Assembly: GCA_035296325.1 (NCBI GenBank)
Contig: DATHBD010000015.1
Location: forward strand, 23,838-87,837
Direction of reading: 5' to 3'
DNA from: DATHBD01 sp035296325
Lineage (GTDB): Bacteria; Actinomycetota; Actinomycetes; Mycobacteriales; Micromonosporaceae
Length of the DNA: 64,000 bases
A program made the position numbers and the translations under genes. Shown here in pieces: positions 16,882 to 25,312 of the stretch; the first letter of the stretch is position 1, and each line of letters opens with the position of its first letter. Below the pieces are notes generated by a model. That model did not search any database. It was not told the DNA's origin and was given only the letters and a program-made list of their open reading frames with translations.

Positions 16882-17249
16882 GCCGGCACCCCCACCCGTA
16901 CGGTGAGCGTGGTGGGTTCGCCGGTGTCCCGCAGTCGATAGGCAACCACCGCGGTGACGGTGCTCTCCCCTTCGGTGCCGACGGTCAGCGAGTCGACCAC
17001 GATCCGGTCGCCGAGCGCATCGGTGATCGCGCCCCGGGCCCGCAGCTCAACCAGCCCGCTCAGTGCACCGCCGATCGGCTCGAACAGCACGTCGGTGCCG
17101 AGTCCGGCGCCGAAGCCCGGCCGGTGCAGCCGCCCGCCAGGCGAGGTCAGCAGGACCAGCCGGACCAGGTCGGCGATGTGCTGGGCGGGGTCGGCCTCAT
17201 CGAGCCGGCGGGCCGCCGCCAGCCGGTACGGGTGCCGGGCCGGGGTCAC
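16878..17249 (-). CDS. gp25-like baseplate wedge protein (Afp9-like)
   Basis: The protein has 123 residues, the usual size for the T4 gp25/GPW family. DPAQHIADLVRLVLLTSPGG and HRPGFGAGLGTDVLFEPIG match the family core, which nucleates sheath assembly on the baseplate. GTG 17249 is chosen because it overlaps the preceding TGA (GTGA), as at almost every junction in this operon. The family's Glu-Pro-Arg region is only partly kept (VLFEPIGG). Confidence 0.9.
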   Translation of the reverse strand: MTPARHPYRLAAARRLDEADPAQHIADLVRLVLLTSPGGRLHRPGFGAGLGTDVLFEPIGGALSGLVELRARGAITDALGDRIVVDSLTVGTEGESTVTAVVAYRLRDTGEPTTLTVRVGVPA

Positions 17250-17578
17250 TGCCCGCTCACCTTCGTCTGGTACCCGGAGATCTGCGCGGTGCCCTGCGGC
17301 GCACCCGGCCCGTTGACGCACAGCCCGACCGACGAGGACAGCAGGACGGCCGTGCCGTTGACCTTCACCCGGGTCGCCGGTGCCTGCCACCGCACCTTGA
17401 CGCACGGCTGTGGTGCCCCACTGACGTTGAAGGCGCAGCCGGCGATCGTCACGCTGGCGTCCGCCAGCAGGACCGGGTTTCCGACGACCCGCACCGGCAC
17501 GTGAGCCGGCGACACCACGCCGGTACCGCCGTGCGGACACGTGATGCTGATGCCCTGGTGCAGCATGTACGCGCTCAC
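17246..17578 (-). CDS. PAAR-like spike-tip protein (Afp10-like)
   Basis: The protein has 110 residues. It starts with ITCPHGGTGVV and has further Cys in VTIAGCAFNV, QPCVKV and LCVNGPG, with Gly-rich beta-strand turns. This is the look of the PAAR-like/DUF4280-type tip proteins that cap the gp5 spike and bind a metal ion. It follows the gp5-like spike gene and precedes gp25, the same neighbourhood as Afp8-Afp10. GTG 17578 overlaps the previous stop. Confidence 0.8.
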   Translation of the reverse strand: MSAYMLHQGISITCPHGGTGVVSPAHVPVRVVGNPVLLADASVTIAGCAFNVSGAPQPCVKVRWQAPATRVKVNGTAVLLSSSVGLCVNGPGAPQGTAQISGYQTKVSGQ

Positions 17579-18060
17579 GAGATCTCCAACGCACCGTCGT
17601 TGAACGAGATTGACGAGTCTGTGATCGTCATGGACTGACCGCCGAACACCACCGAGACACCGGCGGAATCGAGCGTGATCTCGGCACCGGAGGCGGCGGT
17701 CAGCACGATCGCCTCGTCGTCGTCGGTGTCCCGGATCTCCAGCCGGTTGCCGGCCGTGGTGACCAGCAGGATCCGGTCCGGTGCCGCGCCCGGCACGCCG
17801 GTACCGTCGGCCCAGGCCGCGCCGGACCAGACCGGCACCCGGGCCGGGTCCCCGGCCGGCCACTCGACGAAGACGACCGCACCGGCCGGCGGCACCATCG
17901 CGAGACCGACCCCGTCACCGGCGAACGGCAACGACGGCAGGCACCAGCCGCTGGTCTCCGCGCCCAGCACCTCCGGCACGGTCGCCTTGAGCCGGCACAG
18001 ACCCTTCGGGTCGTCGTTGTCCACGACTGTGCCGACGTACCGACCAGGGAACCGGTCCAT
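17575..18060 (-). CDS. gp5/gpV-like baseplate spike, OB-fold + short beta-helix
   Basis: The protein has 161 residues. RYVGTVVDNDDPKGLCRLKATVPEVLG and the following WCLPSLPFAG segment are the N-terminal OB-fold of phage baseplate V/VgrG spikes. The C-terminal half (AGNRLEIRDTDDDEAIVLTA, ITLDSAGVSVVFGG) is a short needle-like beta-prism. In Afp8 and VgrG this part is fused to the gp27-like hub. Here it is a separate gene whose ATG overlaps the hub's stop (TGATG). It pairs with the PAAR-like tip downstream. Confidence 0.88.
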   Translation of the reverse strand: MDRFPGRYVGTVVDNDDPKGLCRLKATVPEVLGAETSGWCLPSLPFAGDGVGLAMVPPAGAVVFVEWPAGDPARVPVWSGAAWADGTGVPGAAPDRILLVTTAGNRLEIRDTDDDEAIVLTAASGAEITLDSAGVSVVFGGQSMTITDSSISFNDGALEIS

Positions 18061-19154
18061 CAGAACAACCCCCCGAATCCGCCGACCTGGCCGAACGGCT
18101 CCGCCCCGGTGACACCGAGGGCGTTGCGGCGCAACGTGAGCTTCTGCCGGTGCGAGCCGAGCGTCACCTGGTGGCGGACCTTCTCCACCAGGTACTGGCC
18201 GGACAGTGTGCTGCCGAGCCCTTTGGCCAGCACCGGCCGGCGCGCCCGGAACAGCACCCCGACCCGGTCGGTGTCCACCTCGGCGGTCAGCGTGATGCCG
18301 TACGCGGAGCGCCGCGCCAACCCGTCGGCCGCCTCCTGCGGCTCCACCTCGCCCTCCACATCGGACGGCGTCAGCAGCACGGTGACGGCACCGCCGAGCG
18401 AGGTGGCGCCCTGCGCCCCGGCGTCACCGGTCGAGTCCCCGGTCGCCGGAGCGTCCGACAACGGTGGTACCCGGGTGGCGATCACCCGGTGGCCGGCGGT
18501 CAACTGCCCCTCGACGCTCACCTGAAAGGCGTCGCCGCCGAAGCCCAGCGCCAGCTCGGCCTGCGGGTCGGCGGTCGGGTCGAGCGGCCCGAAGTACCCC
18601 GTGACGCCGTGCTCCGCCGCGTCGAGGTAGGTGACATAGCCCCACTTGTCGGCGAGCGCGCGCAGGAACGCCCAGTCGGTGCCCCGCTGGAACGCCACAT
18701 GTACGTCCGGGTCCGGCCCAACCGGTGTGTCGGTGACCTCCGCGCTCATCCCGTACGCGGCGTAGACGGTGGACGCGATGGTCGAGTCGCTCGCACCCGG
18801 CCAGCCGACCACCTTCTCCTCCGCGTCCAGGTCGAGGCTGCGGTCGATCGCCTTGACGGTCAGCTTCGACACACCTTCGGCGTCGATCTCCCAGGTGGCC
18901 TCGGTGGAGTACCCGTCGAAGCGGTACACGGTGTCGCCACGGGTCACCTGCACGACGAGCGGCGTGCGCGGGACGACCAGCGGGTCGAGCAGGCTGATCC
19001 ACTCGCCGTCGTCGGTCGGCTCCAACCTCGCCGACAGGGTGGCCGCGTCGGCCTCCCAGGTGGCTTCCTCGACCAGGATCTCATCGAGGTTCGCCAGGTC
19101 GTCGGCCCCGATCTCGGTCCCGTCGATCTCCAGCAGCAGCGTCGTGTTCGCCAT
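18060..19154 (-). CDS. gp27/GPD-like baseplate hub protein
   Basis: The protein has 364 residues and resembles the phage late-control D/gp27 hub fold. It opens with a beta-rich segment and contains DPLVVPRTPLVVQVTRGDT and FQRGTDWAFLRALADKWGY, the latter the family's most recognisable motif. ATG 19154 is preferred because GGGAGGG lies eight bases upstream. An in-frame GTG at 19163 overlaps the preceding stop but sits too close to that ribosome-binding site. It forms the base on which the gp5-like spike sits and matches the N-terminal half of Afp8. Confidence 0.85.
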   Translation of the reverse strand: MANTTLLLEIDGTEIGADDLANLDEILVEEATWEADAATLSARLEPTDDGEWISLLDPLVVPRTPLVVQVTRGDTVYRFDGYSTEATWEIDAEGVSKLTVKAIDRSLDLDAEEKVVGWPGASDSTIASTVYAAYGMSAEVTDTPVGPDPDVHVAFQRGTDWAFLRALADKWGYVTYLDAAEHGVTGYFGPLDPTADPQAELALGFGGDAFQVSVEGQLTAGHRVIATRVPPLSDAPATGDSTGDAGAQGATSLGGAVTVLLTPSDVEGEVEPQEAADGLARRSAYGITLTAEVDTDRVGVLFRARRPVLAKGLGSTLSGQYLVEKVRHQVTLGSHRQKLTLRRNALGVTGAEPFGQVGGFGGLF

Positions 19155-19159
19155 CGCGG

Positions 19160-19426
19160 TCACCCTCCCGGGAGGGTCACGCGACGGCCCGGGGCTTCCA
19201 GGTCGGTGGCGTCGTCGGCCGCGTTGGCGTCGGCGATCCGCCACCAGCCGGTGCTGTCCCCGACGACGGCGCGGGCCAGCAGGTCGAGCCGGTCGCCTTC
19301 GCGCACCGTGTACGACCCGGTGACGCCGTCCGGCGGCGGCGCGATCCGGGGCGCGGACAGAACGGCCGTGCCGCCGTCCGGCGTCGGGACGGCGATGGTG
19401 GGTTGTCCGGCGTACCGCGACGGCAT
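19160..19426 (-). CDS. LysM-domain baseplate protein (C-terminal half of Afp7)
   Basis: The protein has 88 residues. GSYTVREGDRLDLLARAVVG and STGWWRIADANAADDATDLE are a LysM motif of the type found in gp53/gpX-like tail proteins. In Afp7 and PVC7 this domain is fused behind the CIS_tube domain. Here the fusion is split into two genes one base apart. It probably helps join tube to hub rather than binding peptidoglycan. Confidence 0.85.
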   Translation of the reverse strand: MPSRYAGQPTIAVPTPDGGTAVLSAPRIAPPPDGVTGSYTVREGDRLDLLARAVVGDSTGWWRIADANAADDATDLEAPGRRVTLPGG

Positions 19427-19427
19427 G

Positions 19428-20072
19428 TCAGCCTCCCAGTTCCAGCATTTGCGGCAGTTGCAGCACCGACTTCACTTCGCGGGCGCCCCGGTAGTAGTCG
19501 GCGGCGAGCCGGGCGAACGTCTCGTCCTTCGGCAGATCGGCCGTGCGCAGCACGGTGAGCCCGACATCGGCGGTCGCCCGGATCGGGTTGAGCAGCGCGT
19601 CGAAGCCGGTCTCCCGGATCACCAGCGACTTCACCTGAACCGGCGTGATCCGGGTGGGGCCCCAGGCGAAGAACACCAGCGGCGGGCGGCCGACCGGGAT
19701 CGCGTGGCCCGCCGGCTTCGCCAGGCCGACCAGATCACCGACCAGTCCGCCGAGCAACGAGCTGCCGACCGGTTGCATCAGCATCTCCAGCGCGGCGAGC
19801 CGTGGTGAGATGCCGAGCGCGGTGGTCAGCGGGGCGACGTCGGCGAGGCCATCGGTCGCGTCGAACTCCAGCTTCAGGGTGTACTCCTCGCCGGCCGGTA
19901 CCGGCGCGGAGCGGGCCGCGGCCGACCCGGTACCGCCCGTGCTGCCCCCACCGGTCGTGGCGACCGTGAACGTCCGGGTCACCTCGACCGGGTTGTACTG
20001 GCAGAACACGATGGTCGGGACCAGGCCGAGCACCGGGTCGGAGAAGGACAGCAGCATCCCCTTGAGCAGCAT
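19428..20072 (-). CDS. CIS_tube-domain protein (N-terminal half of Afp7, tube initiator)
   Basis: The protein has 214 residues. VFCQYNPVEVTRTFTV at the start and PVQVKSLVIRETGFDALLNPIRATADVGL near the end (two adjoining stretches) are typical of the contractile-injection-system tube domain, the layer between baseplate hub and inner tube. A Gly/Ser/Thr-rich loop at about 40-55 is low in complexity. Its start overlaps the stop of the small upstream gene (TGATG). It is followed directly by the LysM protein that is normally fused to it. Confidence 0.88.
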   Translation of the reverse strand: MLLKGMLLSFSDPVLGLVPTIVFCQYNPVEVTRTFTVATTGGGSTGGTGSAAARSAPVPAGEEYTLKLEFDATDGLADVAPLTTALGISPRLAALEMLMQPVGSSLLGGLVGDLVGLAKPAGHAIPVGRPPLVFFAWGPTRITPVQVKSLVIRETGFDALLNPIRATADVGLTVLRTADLPKDETFARLAADYYRGAREVKSVLQLPQMLELGG

Positions 20073-20254
20073 CAGGACCGTCCTTCCACTGTGGATCGGC
20101 GGACGGCATCCGCGACCACCCTGGCGACCTGGGCCTCCGGCCCGGCGCCCACTGCCCGTCCGGCGAGCGCGTCGGCGATCGCGACGCGGATGCGGTGCGG
20201 GTCGGGGGCGGCGGCGACCTCGACCGTCAGCTCGCGTGCGGGTTCGTCAGGCAT
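20072..20254 (-). CDS. Small conserved-position eCIS protein, 60 aa
   Basis: The frame MPDEPARELTVEVAAA starts inside the end of the AAA+ gene (8-base overlap), with AGGTGG upstream, and ends overlapping the CIS_tube start. Its compactness, coupling at both ends and the RELTVEV opening resemble the roughly 60-aa DUF5908-type proteins (Afp6/Pvc6 position) found beside eCIS tube genes. The assignment rests on size and place, not on a clear motif. Confidence 0.6.
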   Translation of the reverse strand: MPDEPARELTVEVAAAPDPHRIRVAIADALAGRAVGAGPEAQVARVVADAVRRSTVEGRS

Positions 20255-22157
20255 GGCTGCCACCTATCCAGGACTTGCCGAGCTTCTCGTACTCCCGGCG
20301 CATGGCGCGGTCCAGATGCCGCGGCTCGACCGGGCTGTCGGCCGCCGCGGCCAGGAATGCCGCCGCGAGCGCGGCCTGCACGATGTGCCCACCGGAGAGT
20401 TCCGCACCGGCGAGGGCGGCTGGATCCACCCCGGAGGTGGGCACGCCGTGCGGGAAGGCCCGCCGCCACAGTCGCTCCCGCAGCCCGGCGTCCGGCGGGT
20501 CGAACCGGATCGCGAACCGCAGCCGGCGCAGGAACGCCTCATCCAGCGCCGTCCGCTTGTTCGTCGCCAGGAGCGCCAGGCCGGCGAACGTCTCCACCCG
20601 CTGCAGCAGGTAGTTGACCTCCAGGTTCGCCCATCGATCGTGCGCGTCGCGCTGCTCGGTGCGCTTGCCGAAGAGCGAGTCGCACTCGTCGAACAGCAAC
20701 ACCGCACCGGCGCGCTCCGCCTGCTCGAACGCGAGCGCCAGGTTCTTTTCGGTCTCCCCGATGTACTTGGAGACGACGGCGGACAGCTCGACCCGGTAGA
20801 GGTCCTGACCGAGCGCATTCGCGACCGCTTCGGCGGCCATCGTCTTGCCGGTGCCCGACGGGCCGTAGAGCAGGGCGACGACGCCCTGCCCCCGGGGCAG
20901 GACCGATTGGAAATCCCAGCGCTCCATCACCTGGTGGGCCAGTTGGACGTGGCTGACCAACTCGTCCAGCTGCTGCCGCGTCCCCGCAGGCACGACCAGA
21001 TCGTCGAGGGCGAACACCGGCCGCACCGGGGTGGCGATCCGGGTCAGGTCATGGCCGGGCCGGTGTCGGGCGGCATGCCAGAGGTCGTCCGGGCCCGGTG
21101 GGTGCCCCTCGACCCGAGCCCGGATGAACGCCCGGCGCAACGTCTCGGCGATGCCCGCCGCGTCGAACCCGTACCGGGCGGCGAGCGCGTCGGCCGCGTC
21201 GGTGGGCAGCCCGTGCCGGGCCAAGGCCAACCGCCAGGCCGCGGTACGCGCCCGCACCGTCGGCGGTGGAAGGTCAACCGTGTACGTGTCCGCCGTGCCG
21301 GCGCTGCCCCGGGGGCCGTGGGCGAGCAGCGCGCCGTCGGCCGGGTGCCAGCCGAGCCCGGGCAGGTCCTCGGCAGCCACCACCGGCACCGCGCCGCACA
21401 CCCGGGCCAGGAAGCGGCACTCCGCGACCGATCCGGCCGCGACCGGGGTACGGCCCGCCCGCAGCACCGCGGCGAGTGCCACCGCCCGGGCACCCGCCCC
21501 GCGCAGCAGGACCACGCCGCCCCCGCAGACCGCACGGCTCACGCCGAGCACGAGCGGGTCGGGAACGTCGTCGGGCAGGTCCGTGCAGGGCACCGGCGCC
21601 GCACCGGCCAGGTACCGGCGGGCCACGGTGGTCAGCCGAAGCGGCGCGTGCGGCCCGAGTGCCGGTGCCAGCACCCCGCCGTGGACGACCGGGTCGGCGT
21701 CGGCGTACTCGACCGGGGCAGGCTGGTCGAACCCGGCGAGCAGCAGGCGCAGCAGCGCCGCGGTCGGGTACCGGCGGGAGCCGTCGTCGTGGCAGCAGCC
21801 CAACGCGACGCCGAACTGAGGGTCGGTGTCGGCCCACCAGGCCGCCGCGACGGCCAGCGCGCCCGCCTCGTCCAGCCCGACCGAGGTGGCGAGGACGCCG
21901 AGGCGACCGGTGGTCGTTGCGGTCCGGGCGGCGGCGCGGAAGTCGGCCGCCGCTTCCGGGTCGGTCGGGCCCGGCAGGTCGATGCCCGCCAGGAGCCGAC
22001 CGACGTCGTCGTCCTCCGCGCCGGCGGACCGCCAGGCGCCGCGCAGCCGCCGCAGGTACCCGTCGATCGCCAGCCGCCAGGCGGCGAGCCCACACTCAAG
22101 GCCGAGATCGCCGTCTACCGACGGGGCCACCGTCAGCAGGTCGAGTCTCGCGTTCAC
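20247..22157 (-). CDS. AAA+ ATPase of the contractile injection system (Afp15-like)
   Basis: The protein has 636 residues. The C-terminal 240 form a complete AAA+ module: Walker A GPSGTGKT (432-439), the pore-like SKYIGETEKNL segment, Walker B LLFDECDSLF (487-496), a sensor-like LLATNKRTALDEAFLRRL and Arg-finger candidates. The N-terminal 380 residues are a degenerate AAA-like region, as in other eCIS ATPases. This family is required for particle assembly, probably acting on sheath or tube subunits, and is absent from ordinary phages and T6SS. GTG 22157 overlaps the preceding stop. Confidence 0.93.
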   Translation of the reverse strand: MNARLDLLTVAPSVDGDLGLECGLAAWRLAIDGYLRRLRGAWRSAGAEDDDVGRLLAGIDLPGPTDPEAAADFRAAARTATTTGRLGVLATSVGLDEAGALAVAAAWWADTDPQFGVALGCCHDDGSRRYPTAALLRLLLAGFDQPAPVEYADADPVVHGGVLAPALGPHAPLRLTTVARRYLAGAAPVPCTDLPDDVPDPLVLGVSRAVCGGGVVLLRGAGARAVALAAVLRAGRTPVAAGSVAECRFLARVCGAVPVVAAEDLPGLGWHPADGALLAHGPRGSAGTADTYTVDLPPPTVRARTAAWRLALARHGLPTDAADALAARYGFDAAGIAETLRRAFIRARVEGHPPGPDDLWHAARHRPGHDLTRIATPVRPVFALDDLVVPAGTRQQLDELVSHVQLAHQVMERWDFQSVLPRGQGVVALLYGPSGTGKTMAAEAVANALGQDLYRVELSAVVSKYIGETEKNLALAFEQAERAGAVLLFDECDSLFGKRTEQRDAHDRWANLEVNYLLQRVETFAGLALLATNKRTALDEAFLRRLRFAIRFDPPDAGLRERLWRRAFPHGVPTSGVDPAALAGAELSGGHIVQAALAAAFLAAAADSPVEPRHLDRAMRREYEKLGKSWIGGSHA

Positions 22158-23272
22158 GGGCCCACCTCGAATGGGAAGGCGGGCCCGGCGACCCGGCGCG
22201 ATCGTAGGGTGAATGCGTGGTTCCCCGGAGCGGTGCCGGCGGGCACGGTCAGGGTCACCGACGTGGCCGCGACGCTGTCGGGGGCGACGGCCCGCCCGTC
22301 GAGGAAGACCTCGGTGTCGTCCGCGCAGTGCGCGGTGTCCAGCACGACCGGGTCACCGGCGGTCGGCGGCCGGTCAAGGGACCGCACGGTCGGCACGATG
22401 GTCAGCCCGATGCTGTCCCGCCCGGCCGGTAGACCCTCCATCGTGGACACCGCGTCGAGTCGGCGGACCCCGGGCGCGAGATCGCTGCGGGGCAGCCGCA
22501 AGCGGACCCCGTTGACGTCCTGGGACAGCATTGTCATCGGCCAACCGTCGGCGGGCGCGCCGGGCGGGTCCTGCGCCTCGGCGGCGAGCCGGTACACGGT
22601 GTCCGGCGTGGCGTTGAGCACCCGTACGACAAGCGGGGTGTCCGCGCCGACCCGGGTCGGTGCAGCGCCGAGCAGGCGGATGCCGAGCGTCCCGACGAGG
22701 GTCCGGGCCGACCCGACCGGCGGACCCGGTACGTGCCGGGCCTGCTGCTCGACCACAACGAGGCTGATCTCGTACCCGACGGAGAGGCGCAGGGGTTGCG
22801 CCGATGCGGTCCACACCTTCGTCAGCGCTTCCAGGTCGAGGCTCTGCAACGTGATGCGCAAGGGCTCCACAAGGTTGGTCGACGGTGGCAGGAACGGCGA
22901 GCCGGTGCCGACGATGGCGCTCTCGTGCAGCCGCCGCATCGCCGCCGCAAGGGTCACGTGTGCGACAAGTTCCTGGTCGCCGGTGCTGGTCAGCGCGGCC
23001 GGGTACACCGACAGCAGGTAGTGCAGGGTCAGCGCGAGCGGCGGCCGGCCGAGCGAGGTCTCGGTGCCGGTCCGGGGATGCTCCATCGCCCGGAACCCGG
23101 GGTGCGGCGTGATCCGGTACAGGTACCAGTTGAGCCGTGGACCCTCGGCCTCCCGGTCGAGCGGCCCGATCGTCACTTCCGGCTTCGGCTGGACCTCGGC
23201 GTCGGCGATCCCCGCCTCGGCCAGTCGCTTGAGGACCGTGTCGGCGACCTGGATCGCGTTCGCCGGCGTCAT
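22154..23272 (-). CDS. DUF4255/Pvc16-N protein (Afp16-like tube terminator/cap)
   Basis: The protein has 372 residues. Its first 180 match the DUF4255 (Pvc16_N) pattern: NWYLYRITPHPGFR, PPLALTLHYLLSVYP, the repeated-measure helix ELVAHVTLAAAMRRLHE and SVGYEISLVVV. In Afp and PVC this protein caps the tube and fixes particle length. The C-terminal 170 residues are beta-sandwich-like (VFLDGRAVAPDSVAATSVTL), resembling an IPT/TIG Ig-like domain that many actinobacterial versions carry. ATG 23272 overlaps the previous stop. Confidence 0.9.
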   Translation of the reverse strand: MTPANAIQVADTVLKRLAEAGIADAEVQPKPEVTIGPLDREAEGPRLNWYLYRITPHPGFRAMEHPRTGTETSLGRPPLALTLHYLLSVYPAALTSTGDQELVAHVTLAAAMRRLHESAIVGTGSPFLPPSTNLVEPLRITLQSLDLEALTKVWTASAQPLRLSVGYEISLVVVEQQARHVPGPPVGSARTLVGTLGIRLLGAAPTRVGADTPLVVRVLNATPDTVYRLAAEAQDPPGAPADGWPMTMLSQDVNGVRLRLPRSDLAPGVRRLDAVSTMEGLPAGRDSIGLTIVPTVRSLDRPPTAGDPVVLDTAHCADDTEVFLDGRAVAPDSVAATSVTLTVPAGTAPGNHAFTLRSRRVAGPAFPFEVGP

Positions 23273-24162
23273 CGGGCGCCGCCGTGTCGGGAGCGCCCGG
23301 TCCGCCGGGCGCCGAGCGAGCCGAAGGGGTCCGGCATGGCGGCCGGGGCCGGCGGCGTCACGATGGAGATCTGGCCGATCCGGACCACCGGCGCCGGCGC
23401 GGGCGGCGGGGCGGCCGGCGTGGCAGCAGGTGGGGCAGCCGGTGGGGCAACCGGTGGGGCGGCCGGTGGGGCAGCCGGTGGGGCGGGCTGCGGAACGGCC
23501 GGCGGGGCGATCGGTGTGACGGCGGGCTGCTGTGCCGCCGCGGCCTGGACCGCGGTGCGGTGCCTCAGGTCCGGCCCGACCCGGCTCACGGTGACGGCCG
23601 TCTGCCCGGCCGGCAGCTCCGCCCCGGGCCGCCCTTCCAGTGTGGGCGGCCGCCCAGGCGCCGCCGCCGTCCCGAAGTCGACTACGGACGTTGTCACGAA
23701 CGGCGGACCCACCGCGGCGATCGGCTCCTCAACGGCTGGCGCCGCGAGCGACACGGGCGTGACGTCCACCGGTGCGGGGTGTTCGGCCGGTAGCACGACG
23801 GTGGCCGTGTCCGTCCGGGTGAGTGTGTCGGTCAGCGTTGCCGCCTCGGCCGGTCCGCCGGGCTCTGTTCGCCGCCCGTCCGGTCCCGCACTTCCACCGC
23901 GCCCGCCGATGTCAGTCGGCCCGCCGATGTCAGCCGGCCCGCCGATGTGCGCCGGCCCCACGCTCTCCAGCAGCGTCCCGGAGCCGATCGCGCCCGGCGG
24001 CTCCGGCCACGCCGTCCGCCCCGGTCCCACCCTGCTGTCCGGTGCCCACTCCGTCTCGTTGGGCAGCGCCGGCTCTGGCAGCGCGTATCCGGTCGGGCTT
24101 AGCGTGCCGAGTTGGGCGGCGGGCCGGTGCGCCCGGGAGACGATCGCGGCGAGCGCGTTCAC
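23269..24162 (-). CDS. Pro/Ala-rich low-complexity eCIS protein with a short conserved tail
   Basis: The protein has 297 residues and is largely unstructured. It contains three ADIGGP-type repeats (about 70-85) and a PPAAPP-type run (about 225-250) encoded by tandem repeats. The C-terminal VVRIGQISIVTPP segment is the only well-ordered part. It recalls the short I-x-I-G-x-I-x-V motif at the end of Pro-rich proteins in tail-like loci. Codon use and GTGA/ATGA overlaps on both sides support it as a real gene. A flexible connector or chaperone is possible. No enzymatic features are seen. Confidence 0.65.
   Translation of the reverse strand: MNALAAIVSRAHRPAAQLGTLSPTGYALPEPALPNETEWAPDSRVGPGRTAWPEPPGAIGSGTLLESVGPAHIGGPADIGGPTDIGGRGGSAGPDGRRTEPGGPAEAATLTDTLTRTDTATVVLPAEHPAPVDVTPVSLAAPAVEEPIAAVGPPFVTTSVVDFGTAAAPGRPPTLEGRPGAELPAGQTAVTVSRVGPDLRHRTAVQAAAAQQPAVTPIAPPAVPQPAPPAAPPAAPPVAPPAAPPAATPAAPPPAPAPVVRIGQISIVTPPAPAAMPDPFGSLGARRTGRSRHGGAR
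23429..23488. repeat. Five tandem 12-bp units encoding the PPAA run
   Basis: The unit GGTGGGGCAGCC is repeated five times with one to three base changes. It keeps frame, so copy-number change would lengthen or shorten the Pro/Ala run without breaking the gene. Confidence 0.9.
23902..23955. repeat. Three tandem 18-bp units encoding IGGPAD-type repeats
   Basis: The unit CCCGCCGATGTCAGTCGG occurs three times with small changes and encodes the HIGGPADIGGPTDIGG stretch of the Pro-rich eCIS protein. Confidence 0.85.
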
Positions 24163-24809
24163 CGTTCCGCCTCGACGTACCCGGCGAGGCGGCTGCGCCG
24201 GGTGTCCGGCAGCGCCTCGATCGTCGACAGGTCCCAGTGGTACGCGCTGGCCAGCAGGTGGATTTCCCGGTCGTACCGGCGTAGCAGGTCCAACAGCCCA
24301 CGCAGCGCGAGGGTCTGCGCGTCGACCGCACACCGCACCGGCTCGGCACACGCCGGGCAGGCGAAGACCAGGGGCCCGCAGAGCGAGTCATCGACGGCCG
24401 CGAGGGCGTCGGCCGTGGCCGGCCCGCGCCCGGCCACGGTGCACCGACGCAGCAGCTCCGTCGCGCCGGCCGCGCCCGGCGGCAGCCCGGCCAGGTCAGC
24501 GTAGGTCGGAGGTCGGACCGAACGATCGTCCAGAGCGGATGGTGATGGCAGCGTGTCGGCCGTGAGCGTCACCTCGCCAAGCACGCCGCACGCCGCACAG
24601 GCCGCCGCGATCGTGACATCGCGCCCGGTGAGCGCCCGGTGCAGCCGCAGCAGCACCCGGTCCCCGCTGCCGAGCGTCAGCCCGGCCGTCGGGACACCGG
24701 CGGCCGCCAGTACCGCGGCGGCCTGGGCCAGCTCGGTCGGCGCCGCGAGCGCGGCGGCGAGCGCCGGCAACGGTGGCGGCGCGGGGATGGGCAGGGTCGC
24801 CGGGGCCAT
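24159..24809 (-). CDS. Conserved eCIS protein with two CxxC pairs (gp26-like position)
   Basis: The protein has 216 residues. CAAC (71-74) and CPAC (151-154), with extra Cys at 144 and 160, suggest a structural zinc site. The C-terminal helix DREIHLLASAYHWDLSTIEALP is a hallmark of small proteins encoded beside tube genes in tail-like particles, comparable in place to T4 gp26-like baseplate proteins. ATG 24809 is taken because GGAGG lies ten bases upstream. The in-frame GTG at 24818 overlaps the tube stop but is only one base from that site. The exact role is unknown. Confidence 0.75.
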   Translation of the reverse strand: MAPATLPIPAPPPLPALAAALAAPTELAQAAAVLAAAGVPTAGLTLGSGDRVLLRLHRALTGRDVTIAAACAACGVLGEVTLTADTLPSPSALDDRSVRPPTYADLAGLPPGAAGATELLRRCTVAGRGPATADALAAVDDSLCGPLVFACPACAEPVRCAVDAQTLALRGLLDLLRRYDREIHLLASAYHWDLSTIEALPDTRRSRLAGYVEAER

Positions 24810-24814
24810 CGGGG

Positions 24815-25309
24815 TCACGCCTCCGTCGGCTCGGTCACCGACGCGTCGCGCTTCCAGTTCTCCAGCTCCACCTTGACGGACTCGATGGCGACCGCGGCGT
24901 TCGCGGCGTCCATCGCCGGAAGGGCCTGGAACTCCGAGACCCAGCACCGTTCCAGGGTGTACGAGAGGACCTTCTGCCCCGCCTCGTTGAACACGTCGAC
25001 GATCAGGTCTTTGCGGAATTTGGCGAGTGAGATCGGGTTCTCCACCGAATGGACCAGATTCGCCCACGCCTCGAACTTCGCGTCGTGGGTGACGCCCCGT
25101 TCCAGGGTGACCGCCTCGTACTTGGTGACGCCCGGCGATTTGCGCTCCCGCGACGGGTCGGCGCCGTCGCGGTGCACCACTGGCGTGGTGGTCCGCTTGA
25201 GCGCACTCATCTTCGACAGGCCCGCCACGTACTCCCCGTCCCACTTCACCCGGAACATGAACGTCTTGTACGGGTCGTAGCGCTGGGCGTTCACGGTGAA
25301 CTGCGCCAT
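24815..25309 (-). CDS. Inner tube protein (gp19/Hcp-like, Afp1/Afp5 family)
   Basis: The protein has 164 residues. It contains DPYKTFMFRVKWDGEYVAGLSKMSALKRTT and LERGVTHDAKFEAWANLVH with KVLSYTLERCWVSEFQALP (separate stretches), the standard layout of the phage T4 gp19-like tube family. It polymerises in hexameric rings inside the sheath and forms the conduit for cargo. It is the only tube gene seen, whereas Afp and PVC have at least two. It follows the sheath gene by three bases. Confidence 0.95.
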   Translation of the reverse strand: MAQFTVNAQRYDPYKTFMFRVKWDGEYVAGLSKMSALKRTTTPVVHRDGADPSRERKSPGVTKYEAVTLERGVTHDAKFEAWANLVHSVENPISLAKFRKDLIVDVFNEAGQKVLSYTLERCWVSEFQALPAMDAANAAVAIESVKVELENWKRDASVTEPTEA

Positions 25310-25312
25310 GGG

